In this document: positions 21,884 to 32,249 of the stretch, in pieces
How the letters are laid out: each line of letters begins with the position of its first letter
Numbering within the stretch: position 1 is the stretch's first letter
Assembly: GCA_029817715.1 (NCBI GenBank)
Contig: JARUPY010000434.1
Location: forward strand, 3,080,001 to 3,144,000
Direction: 5' to 3'
Source: Melastoma dodecandrum
Lineage: Eukaryota; Streptophyta; Magnoliopsida; Myrtales; Melastomataceae
Length of the DNA stretch: 64,000 nt
Translations under genes and position numbers: made by a program
Notes under the pieces: model-generated
The model's input: the letters and a program-made list of their open reading frames with translations, nothing else
Told to the model about the DNA's origin: nothing
Database searches by the model: none

Positions 21884-23518
21884 TGTTGCACGTCGTCTAC
21901 GCAAGAAAAGTAAATTCCTATTTTGACCTAACTAGAATAACAAGGACAAGCAAGGGTCGATTCCACATAGAATTGTGTTGACAAAAACACTCATAGCATC
22001 GTTCTCGGTAATCGGTTGAGGTCAAGTAGAAAGAAAGTAGATTTTAAGTAAAAGCGAAAAATAAAAGAAAACAACTAAGGTTTACCGGTGATAATAATAT
22101 CTAGGACATCCAACTTCCCCTCGCGTCTTATGCACTCGATCCCCCTCTTTCTAATGCTACTAAAATATTATAATTGCTAACAAATGTTACTAAACTCTTC
22201 CCATAATCTTCCCGAATATCTGGAAACATACCACCATGTAACAAATTCCCTGCTCTATTCCTAGGCAAGGAGCTAGTGATGGCTCATTATATTTAAACCC
22301 TATATAGTTACCTAAGGTGTTCTGGTATAATCCTATCCTTCACACTAAAGCTCGGTTAGTTTCGAATTTCGAGATTTATTTGAAATATTAAATAAATTAG
22401 TTTATAATAATGAGGTCAACTTTTTATTTCTTACTTTGTGTGCCTTGTTTTTATTTACAGGTGCAGTTGCCAAGTCTTCTCAATTCCCCCTTCATGTATG
22501 GTTACCTGATGCCATGGAAGGTCCTACTCCTATTTCGGCGCTAATACATGCCGCTACTATGACTTTGAGAGTCATGATGACATTACTGAGGAACGTCTTT
22601 ATCAGAATATTTTTGCTTCGCACTTCGGGCAATTAGCAATCATTTTTCTGTGGACTTCCGACAATCTGTTTCATGTAGCTTGGCAGGGAAATTTTGAGGC
22701 ATGGGTACAGGACCCCCTACATGTAAGACCGATTGCTCATGCAATTTGGGGGCCAACACATAGACTTCTTAGGCTATCCAACTCCATAGCTAACCTATAC
22801 TACCCTCCCGAGTCGCCCTAGGTTATCGAATCAATCTTAAAGGGTGATTTGTCAATTAACACGCATTAAGAACATAATTGAATAAACAATTAATAAAAAT
22901 ATGAATCACATAAAGGAAGAAAGTTCACGAATTACATAGGAATACGAGGTTCATCATAACCCTAGAAGAATGAATTAGTTCATAACTAAAGTAAACGAAA
23001 ACATAAAGTCAAATCCAAAAGTAATCAGCGTAAAGTAAGCTAATAAAATAGGGTTGGTGGAAATTGTCTTCGTCGTCGGTTCTCGTCTCCAATAGCCTCC
23101 TAGGTCGAATCCCCCTCCCCCGAAAGGATTGAAAAAGTTTTTTTATATGTCCTATAAATAACCTCAAAAAATTAAGAAAGTCTAGAAAAGAAATATTCTC
23201 GGCGTCCGTACATACAACAAAGCAGAAATTCGGTGCAGCTGCACCAACTATTTCGTCCCTTGGCTGACCCTTCGTTGCATCTGCACTAAACTCCGTTACA
23301 GCTGCACCAAGTGATCTGATCTAACTTCTTTATGGCTCCTCCTTCCATTTTCAACTCATCTTCTTCTCATTTTAACTACCAACACAAACAAAGTATATGG
23401 AAGTGATGAGACATTAAAGCAACCAAAATACCTAACAATTAAACGATTAAAATGCCTAGAATTAATTAAAATCAAGTCTAAAAGATGATCCATCGACTCT
23501 ATTTTCATAGAGTTATCA
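21884..23518 (-). repeat. Athila 5' LTR with insert
   Basis: This is the partner of 16273-17456. It is about 450 bp longer, from the plastid insert (22358-22751) and a block of about 48 bp near 22996-23043. The ends match the other LTR. Confidence 0.88.
22358..22751 (+). pseudogene. chimeric plastid DNA insert: ndhF fragment joined to psaB fragment
   Basis: Bases 22358-22561 encode part of plastid NADH dehydrogenase subunit 5 (ndhF): [20 protein letters not shown], then [20 protein letters not shown], then [19 protein letters not shown]. From 22561 the frame changes to photosystem I P700 apoprotein A2 (psaB): [19 protein letters not shown] through [20 protein letters not shown] and ending in AHAIW. 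The two genes are far apart in the plastid genome and meet here at a shared ATG. The left neighbour CTCGGTT and right neighbour CCAACACATAGAC are adjacent in the other LTR, so the borders are clear. It is not a functional gene. Confidence 0.93.
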
Positions 23519-23523
23519 TCGGT

Positions 23524-26500
23524 ACACATATAAGCACGAGTCTGAAGCATAGAAAATATTACATTATTCCTTGCTCGCCGAACCACCCCTGTTTTTATTT
23601 CTATTATAATCTTGTTTTTCCCATTTTACCTGGCTCTTAATTTCCCAAAAATTCATGGGCCCTCCCCGCGCCCTTTTTGCTGTTTTGTTTTTTTGTTTCA
23701 TATTGCTTTCTTTCCCCTAATTGGCGTACTTGGTATTGTGCCGTTACAACACCTAACGCAGTCATTACTTCACATGCAATTACAATATTAATTCAACAAC
23801 CATCGCGATTAATTTATTTACCATTACATTATCATTCACCTACCCTGCCATTAATTCACCTACAAGAGGGGAACTAAGATTCGCGGGGAAGGGAGGGGAG
23901 AGTCGGAAGCTATTTTAAAATTCTATTCTTCCCATATTTTCCATTTTTACATAATAGACTAATCCTTTAGAAAATTACGAAATTTCACAAAATTTTAACT
24001 CTTTGTAAGAATTTGGAAAATTCATCATTTATAGGAAAAGTAATTCGTAAATACAGAAAAAATTACAATTACTTTCGATTATTGTTTTCCTATGCAGAAA
24101 TATTTTAAAAATTACTATCATTTGGAAACTTAAATGAAATTGATATTATTATTTTAGTAATTACAAGTTTTCACGAATTGATTATACTTTCAAAAGTTGT
24201 GACATAAATTATGAAATTTAAGACCTGAAAATGGTTATCAGTAAATTCAAAACACATTAAATCTCTAAATTTAAAGCAGTGTGAGGCACCATTAATAAAA
24301 TCATATTATATTTGCTTTGAGAAAATACAATTTTAAAGACACGCTATCTTTCAGTTGAGGCCATTCGGAGGAGATGCGTGAGGCTATTTTCATAGTTCTT
24401 AATAGGGGTTTCTCATTAATTATTTCACATTATTTCGGTTCACATAGTTTCAGTTGCAAGTAAGATTAATAAGGAGACGCATGTTGACTTCATCGGGAAG
24501 AGGGGCATACATGCAGTGGGGATAGAATTAAAACGTCAGCCGAAGCTTCATCTCACCTACTCCTCCCCCACACGAGTCGCGGGTTCCTTGCCACGTGAAC
24601 CTACTAAAATTTCATCTTTTTACGTGCCTGATCTCCTTTCCAACTCTTTATTTTGACGTATTATGCTTTTCATTAATCGCGTAGTGTTTTTTTTTCTTTA
24701 TTTTATCAATTCATTTATTTGATTTTGTTATCCGGCATAAAAATATTATTTTAACAAGAATACATTTCAACGTACGTAATATTAAAAGAAATACAACCAT
24801 TTATGAAATGGTCATATATTTTAAAACTAATAACGAGTTCCCCAATAACACATCCAGATCTACGTCAATATAGTGGACGACTAAGTTTGTTGAAGGCGTG
24901 TTTGAAGCATTGACCAGGGGTTGCACTCTGAACTACTGGGACACGAGGAAGTCAGTGCATCCCAAGCGTGTCTTGTATTGCATGTTGCCCTAAGAGTTAA
25001 GAAACAAATTATAACATGCTTTCCTTTTCGTATATGAACGAAGCCTTGGTCATGTTTTTTCTTCAACAAAAGAAATCATTGAAATCTAAATTTACTTAAA
25101 AAAAATAAAATATGAAGAAAAATCTGTACCATATATGAAAATTTCCTATTCAAGGTTTTGATTTTTCCCGTCATAAAATTGGCTCGACACTTGGTTTATG
25201 ACGCATTTTACTTTCTTCAAGGGATGTAAGAAATTGCCCAATACATGTTTTCAGATTCACACCACTTATGTATGGGATAATGTGTACGAGGAGAATAGAC
25301 TAATGACCGGGATGTACGAAGTAACTTCGACATCAAGTTACTTCGTTTTGAAAAATTAGTCGAGCTTTCCATTTATAAAAATTGATTCCCTACGCATCTA
25401 TATCGTGACTTCAATAAACAAAATGATTTTGGACGGTGAACCTTAAAAAAATCGTTGATAAAATTAATTAAATCCGTAGTTGCGGTTACAACTCATGGTT
25501 GAAAACGAAAACTTGTTATGCGACTACAAATAAATTTTCGGTTGAGATCCAGAAATTAAAACGATGCCTAAATTTTGGGGAAGCTAGATTTAATTTGGGA
25601 AGGGGATAGCACTTAATTCCATAGATCAAGACATCGAGGTTGCGTGTAATTATCATCACAACAACGTAGAATAAAAAAATAATAATAATGCGATTCATTA
25701 GTTTTTCTTCACTTCGCCGGGATGTAAATTGCTTAGCCAACATAGAAAACGGCCTTATTTCTTTCCCCACCCCCTTTTTATAACATCATTTGTTATTCCT
25801 CGGCAGCTTAAATTCGATGGCTTGGTGCGTCTCAAGTTCCTACCGACAAGATATGCAAAATTTACTCTTGTCACCTACATGAAATAGTTAGGAAAAGCCA
25901 ACCAGTGGAAATATCTCCCCTTGGGATAAGATATTATTAGGTGCTGGGCGTCCATCTATTTGTACCACAAAGTCGCCGTTTTGTCTGGAACAAGAGAATG
26001 ATTTCATTATAACAGACTTCGTAATCTCAAGTCATATGACATCACACAAAAGGTCGATATTACATTGGAACCGTCTATGATTTAGTGATAATAAAAATTT
26101 GTGTAAATGTAGGTCTTATCGACATTAACGTACGCAACACTGTTTTCAATAATATTGCCATTTTTGACACCGAAACAACGTCAACATTACAAAGTTTCAC
26201 ATTTATGCTTAACCTTTGACGCTTATACATTATTTTTATTCATCATTGTCTTTATAATCGGGAAAATAATAACAATAATCGTTATAATGTTTCCATATAT
26301 CTAGACCGAAACATTTTCAGTGAGTTTAGTTTTGGATTTTTATCACGAGCTCAAATAACATACCTTTTCATTTATGATTAAATAGGACAAAATCAGTGGA
26401 CGACTCATTTCCATGTACCAATTTGTCCTGAAATTATAGTTGTAACGTGATTTAATAAATAAGTATTCGAAGTGTGACGCATGATAATTTTTTAAAAAAT

Positions 26501-26898
26501 GTGTTTATTCTGCTGCCAAAACAGATTAATTTCAAATGATCATGATCTCCACGCAGCAGAAGAGGACCGCAGATAGTTGGTGAGTGCCATCAAGGAAACT
26601 TTCTGGTGAGTTTACTCTTTCTAGAGGAAGATATTTTTGCTCCTCTTTGGTACAAAACAATGTTATATGGCCCTGTCACACCAACAAAAAATTATTCCAT
26701 CTTGTCTTACTCTAAACGCTCCTATTATTATTACAAAAAGATTAGAGGCCAACATCAAATATTCGAAGAGTTAATATCAATAGATTAAGCGGATGTCTTT
26801 TTCCTCGTTGCAAGCATAATTTTTCCTTCGACTGAGGGCAATTGCCATTGAAAAGCTACGTCCTTCTCATTGATTTGTGTGAAAACAACTTCGCACCA
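23524..26898. other. AT-rich intergenic DNA, no gene recognised
   Basis: No reading frame of credible size or family similarity was seen on either strand, and no RNA gene was recognised. The composition is AT-rich with poly-A/T runs. Two TGACGT/CACGTG-type motifs occur (for example CCACGTGA at 24591) but without a gene nearby. Confidence 0.5.
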
Positions 26899-27977
26899 CC
26901 CCCCCCCCCTCGTTTTGGCCATACATGGTTCAAAATTATCAAATACCTCGTGATATTTTCGGAAGCGCCTAACGTCCCAGGCACTGGAAATCCCTTGTTT
27001 GTACTAATTTTGACCAATTTTTAGTACTTTTATACTAACGAAATTAGTACCAATTACTACAATTTTAGTAATTATAATTAGTACAATGTACAAACCATGT
27101 ACTAGTACAAGTTTGTACGTTGTACTAATTAGAACTGTAAAAATATTCTACCGATTAGTATAGTCATAATTACTGCAATTGTACTAATTAAAATTAGTAC
27201 AATGTACTAACCGTGTAGTACTACAACGTTTGTACATTTTACTAAATTTAATAAGTACAATTGTAGCAATTACAATTGTACTAATCGGTACAAAACTTTG
27301 ATTGTTCTAATTAGTATAATATTTAGGGTTTTGGGGGAACGTCCCTCGCAATGTACATTGTATTAGTTTTAGTTAGTACAAATGTAGTAATTATGACTGT
27401 ACTAATCGGTACAAAACTTTTACTATTTTAATTAGTATAATATACGAACGTTGTACTAATACATTGTTTGTACATTGTACTAATTTTAATTAGTATAAGT
27501 ACAATTGTAGTAATTACAATTGTACTAATTTCGTATGTACAAATGTACTAAAAATCGGTTAAAATTAAGACATTGCGAGGGATGTCCACCCAAAACCCTA
27601 AATATTATACTAACTAGAAGAGTAAAAGTTTTGTACCGATAAGTACAGTTGTAATTACCACAATTGTTCTAAATAAAATTAGTTCAATGTACAAATGTTG
27701 TATGAGTACAACGTTCGTACATTTTACTAGTAATAACTGTAAAAGTTTTGTATGGATTACTACAGTTGTAAACGTTGTACTAATACACGATTAGTACATT
27801 ATACTAATTTTAGTTAGTACAATTGTAGTAATTACAACTGTACTAGTTGGTACAAAACATTTGCCATTCTTATTACTACAATGTACAAACATGTACTAAT
27901 TAGTGATTTGTACTAATTTCGTTAGTACAAATGTACTAAAAATAGGTCAAAATTAATGCAAACGGGAGGGGGGGGGG
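26899..27977. repeat. 1.08-kb imperfect palindrome (foldback element)
   Basis: A C-run at 26899-26909 mirrors a G-run at 27968-27977. Inside, ACTAACGAAATTAGTAC at about 27032-27048 has its complement at about 27915-27930, and the block 27313-27355 (TATTTAGGGTTTTGGG, CCCTCGCAATGT) is mirrored at 27571-27613. All pairs centre near 27440-27460. Both arms are built from TTAGTACAA / TTGTACTAA words, themselves palindromic. No protein is encoded. Confidence 0.8.
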
Positions 27978-27995
27978 ACGATAATTTTCACGGAG

Positions 27996-28117
27996 TAATC
28001 AGAACTGTCCAATTTTAGTTATTATTCGAAGTCGGAATAATTAGATATTTTCATTTCCTTTCCTAATTCTTTTGGAATAATCAGAACTGTCCAATTTTAG
28101 TTATTATTCGAAGTCGA
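27996..28117. repeat. 82-bp offset direct repeat
   Basis: TAATCAGAACTGTCCAATTT and the following TAGTTATTATTCGAAGTCG occur at 27996 and again at 28078, identical over 39 bp. Confidence 0.85.
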
Positions 28118-28798
28118 TATCTGTGCAATCTCTTTACCGGAACGATCATGGAGGTTTCGTATAATTCCGTCACCAAAAGGATGCTTCCTTAACCTACCCT
28201 ACTTAGTAGTATGAGGTATTGTTTGGGGTGAAAACATGTCGCGATATAACGTGGACTGTTGGGTTGAAGAAATGTTGTCGCCAATAATAATAAAGTAAAT
28301 AGAAGACAGTAAGATGATTCACTAATACGAGAAAAGGACACTTACAACCATCTTACAACACTTAAAATGATTTCTCTAGTTGAGAAACAAGCAGCCCTTT
28401 AGTGTCATTGAATGTTTGTTTGTTTTTCTGACTAAAGGCGACTTATTTATAGACCTAACACTAAGTTACCGTCTCCTGGAACACATTAAACACGTGTTTT
28501 ATTATGCTAAACTAATCTTCGACGACATCAAAGAGGGGTGGTCTTCATCTTCTTCGATATGGACAAAATATCCTCCTTCGATGAATTCCAACCATAGCGT
28601 CAATCCTAAGAGTCTCGGTGATCATCTTCGACGTAGTACCTACCTTTGAAGCTCCGTCTACTTCTGTGATGATAATGACTCTCTTCGATGTAAGCCCACA
28701 ATTGCCGCTTCAACCTTCGAGACCCAAAATGACGGTTTACCATGTAAACATTTTGCCCCATTCCTTTGATGCATCGTTTCATTTTCTCATTCATCTGC
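28118..28798. other. spacer before the first PMD-like pseudogene
   Basis: No domain was recognised. The short frames around 28380-28800 are rich in TTCGA words on both strands and show no family similarity known to me. Confidence 0.4.
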
Positions 28799-30110
28799 TA
28801 TAAAGTTTACCGTCGCTTTCTCAATTTGTTACCTTTCTCTTTTTCTCTCATCAACTACTGATGTGGGATTTTCTTTCTCTTGTCAGACGACGCTACTCTC
28901 TCCAGCCATGGCACCTAAGTTATTTTATAACCACACAACGTTGAGCGGAGCCGGAGTTTATTTTAAAGGGTTTAGAGGTTAGGCGAGGGAGTCGTTGGCC
29001 AAACGGACTAATGACTTCGTTGAGGAGGAGTCAAAAGCATGGGCAGATAATGTTGGGTCGTCCCATTTTTAGAGTTGGCACGTTTAACCGTACTTCGGGT
29101 AATAAACAAATGTCCATCGATTACCTCATCATCGATCCTACCATCCTCCCAATCTGTAAAGAGATTTTTCTTGATCCAAGTAATTGGTGTCGGCCTCCAG
29201 ACTTCGGCAATGCAAGCTTGCAAGGTTTCCCAATTACTGGTATTGATAGGTTCGCTGAATGGATAAATTTATGAACTGAGCATCGACGTAGTAAGTAGGA
29301 GACGATTGGGATCTACCATCTGGTTAAAGTCTCAATAGAACCAGCAAGATGCAATCATCGATCCGTTGCAACACTTTTATATTTGCGGAGCATAACCACC
29401 AACTGTCGTCATATGATAGTAACGATCCCAGATGTTTCATTCATAAGAGGATGTTGTCCTTGTGGAAGATCTCCGAGACTACTTGAAGCGATGGATGATT
29501 ACAAGTTCGAGAAAAAGCAACGACTAGGAATAGTCATCGAAGATCACTTGACAAAGGACCCTAAAGAATGGGGTGACGAGGATGAATATCAATTCATGAT
29601 CGAATGGCTTTCGAAATACATCAACCGTAGACACAACAAACAAAAACTAAAACATATAGTCCCAGTGGCGAACTTGCTGGTGAAAGCAACGAAACCAGTA
29701 GCAATAGCATCGTTCCTCCTCTACCTAGTCTGTCAAGCCCACTTCGAAGCAGTTACGGTCGATTCAAAGAATCCAGGAGCTTTTCCTTCGAGGTCAGCAG
29801 CGGATCCTCTATGGATTACTGCAGCATGGGCACACCTGTATTTTCCTCGTCTGCATAACTTCACGCCGTCCGTTGACGACAATGCATCCGAATTTTATCG
29901 ATCGGACATTATTCGCTTATTTCGATATGAGGATTGAGAAAGAGATACTGCCTTGGGGTGTCTTCATCGACTTCATCATACCAACAAACCTTGTTGGAGT
30001 ACCTACCTCAGCCACGACAAATTGTATGAATTTCGACGTTCCCTGGAGTTGCACCACTTTTAGGATACCATCTTCCAACTACCACCTAACGATGGGTGTT
30101 GTATAGTGTT
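28799..30110 (+). pseudogene. plant mobile domain (PMD)-like pseudogene
   Basis: A TATA box (28799-28805) is followed 109 bp later by an ATG in a good plant context (28908, MAPKLFYNHTTLSG), with a stop soon after. The best open part is 29383-29937: MIVTIPDVSFIRGCCPCG resembles the TxTLEDVxxLxGxPVxG motif of the PMD (aminotransferase-like) family, then DEYQFMIEWLSKYI, VPVANLLVKATKPVAIASF and ADPLWITAAWAHLYFPRL, matching the later PMD helices and the GPLWxxQxWxxxxFP motif. The frame continues in another phase to about 30110. PMD proteins occur both as host genes (MAIN/MAIL) and inside transposons. Stops and frame changes indicate a relic. The assignment rests on motif spacing only. Confidence 0.55.
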
Positions 30111-32030
30111 AATCCTGGCTGACAACATAATTTTTTTCTTAGGTCAATGACGTCGGTAACACTTGAGCAAGAAAGTCATCCACCAAAAGTATGGGCTCAG
30201 AAGCCTTCGATGGGAAGGAAGTCCTCGATGTAATGATCTTGAATATTTCTCTCTAGACCTGGCCGAAGGTTCGTGTAGCGTAGACATCCAAATGCTAGGA
30301 AGGGAACATGATGGTTTGGATATTGTCATTAACAAAGTCAAAAAGCTGTAAAAGGCATAATAAGGGTTAATGCACTGGGTGAGAAGGATGAGTTGACTGC
30401 ATAGCAAACAATTACCTTTTATATTGAAGGAGAAGTGTAAGTAGATGTGGTCTTCGAGGTTGGAATAATAAGAGTGATTGAAGGAGAAAGTCGTCGTCAC
30501 TTTGTTAGCGGATGAATCTTTGAAGAATGGGATATTGGTGGAGATGATCGAGGAACTCAAGATCGAAGTAATGGATGATTGGAGCTTACCTTTGAGGAGG
30601 ATGGCCAAAGCTGGTATTAGGTATAAGTTACTTGTAATTAGGCACGTGTTACACACTATCAGCGGTTACTGGCAATAGATGACCGATAGATAACAATTGT
30701 AAACCTCATCATAAAACAACAAACAATCATTTGTCCATCTCCAGAGGGTATCTCGTTGTCTTTACTCATAGATTCCACGCCTAGATTTTGGCGACTTTGC
30801 CAGTAATGGTTGTAAGCTTTGCTTTTTACTTCAATGTTCTTATTATGATTTTTTTTTTGTCATGGCGATCACATCTAGTACGTTCATTCATTGTGACTCC
30901 CGTCGATATCGAGGTGTGTCATCCTCCGAAACAGTATGAACGCGGGATTGTCGTGACGCTTGTTTAACAACAGAAATTCTGGGCCACAGATCTCGGCTTT
31001 ATCTGTGGATCAACGGTCCAAAACACAGGCAAAGGCTTATTGGGCGAAGCAGTCACCAAGCGACAGAGTTACAGGCGGCGGGCGAAATGGCAAGCGACAA
31101 GCGGCAGTCAGCAAGGCGAACGAGGAAACCGAACGTGCGCTGGCGAGCATAAATCCTTGACCGTCGATATCCCCGAAGCGTATCGGTTGAGATTCCCGAG
31201 GGTAACTGTTGAAATCCCCGAGATCTGAAGTATGATATCTTCTGTCAGGGTTGTTTTATCCTTCACGATCTCACTATAAATGGCGATGATCGATTCATCT
31301 TCCAAATCACAAAACATTGCTTCTGAAAGTAACCCGACCATGAAATTTCTTCTTCTCTTTCGATATCTTGACCAGAGAGTATGTCAATCACCTTAGCTTC
31401 ATCGAGATATGTCCATCACCTTATGCGGGTGGTCTCTCACCATTCCAGATCTCCAATCTGCCTCTTCTGCAAGGGTAGAGGGTCTGAGCAAGCTCCTCGG
31501 CATGCCGTCCCGGGTGACGTCTGGTCGGATTACCCTTCGATGTTTCCCAATGACACCGAACCTGGGTGGCTGTTAGAAAACTATTAGGGGAAGTCATTGT
31601 TCCACCCCTACCTTGCTAGGCCCACAATGTTTTGGGAGATCTGACTAGGGTCTTCAATTTCATGGCATCGTGGAGATCTTACCTGCTACACATTAAAGAT
31701 CAGGACTTCCTCGTGCAGCTGCATGCGCATCTCCATAGTGTGCTGGTGTTTGTATTTGTAGCCAAGGATCTTCTTCAAAGGGAAGAACCGGGTGTAACGC
31801 GTAGCCGCCTCCTACGGATTCCCTCAACTTTCTCGAAAAGCTCGTAGGACTTTTAATGGAGCATTTCCCGATGAACGGAAACGTCGACTACTAATTCGCT
31901 TACGTTTCATTCCCTGTACATTCCTCGTCTATCAAACCCATGTAATGAACAGATTTGAATGAGAACAATTGTGTTTCCTGAGTCACTTCGCTTACCCACT
32001 TATGACTTTTGGGTCGTCATTGCTTTCTAA
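30111..32030. other. non-coding, probable LTR/leader sequence
   Basis: No gene was recognised. A TATA box (31275-31281) in CT-rich surroundings looks like an LTR promoter on the + strand. No matching partner repeat lies in the window. Confidence 0.4.
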
Positions 32031-32035
32031 GTGAA

Positions 32036-32150
32036 GCGACGTTCTAGAGGTCGTCGGTCTGCAAGTGAGGCGACGTTTTCTCTTGGGCCTTGACCGCCAA
32101 GCGACGTTCTTCTTGGGCCTTAACCTTTGTCGGTTTCTGGGAATATAAAG
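32036..32150 (+). promoter_or_regulatory. candidate promoter of the antisense ORF, with tandem GCGACGTT repeats
   Basis: Three GCGACGTT units start at 32036, 32070 and 32101, the last two followed by CTTGGGCCTT. A TATAAAG box lies at 32144-32150. The downstream pseudogene begins about 100 bp later (ATG near 32251). Confidence 0.45.
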
Positions 32151-32249
32151 ACCCTAAGGGACCAGGGTTTCCCGCTCACACACTTAGAAACCCTTCTCCT
32201 GCTTTTCGTATTCTCCGAAACCCTCGTTTTTCCCCTACTCCAAGGATTT

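Larger units (their letters stand above)
16273..23518 (-). mobile_element. Athila-type Ty3/gypsy element, non-autonomous
   Basis: It is bounded by two LTRs in direct orientation (16273-17456 and 21884-23518) that on the - strand start TGATAACTCTATGAAAATAG and end CAACA. The flanking 5-mers TCAGT (16268-16272) and TCGGT (23519-23523) are a target duplication with one change. The primer binding site is of the tRNA-Asp type usual for Athila. Gag and protease are recognisable, but RT, RNase H and integrase are absent. A plastid-derived insert sits in the right-hand (5') LTR. Confidence 0.9.

Noticed and set aside
22358..22751. Working ndhF or psaB gene
   Set aside because: Both pieces are short internal fragments, fused out of phase and inside an LTR.
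27313..27613. TTAGGGTTTTGGG-like words as telomere repeat
   Set aside because: They occur once per arm, are not tandem, and belong to the palindrome arms.
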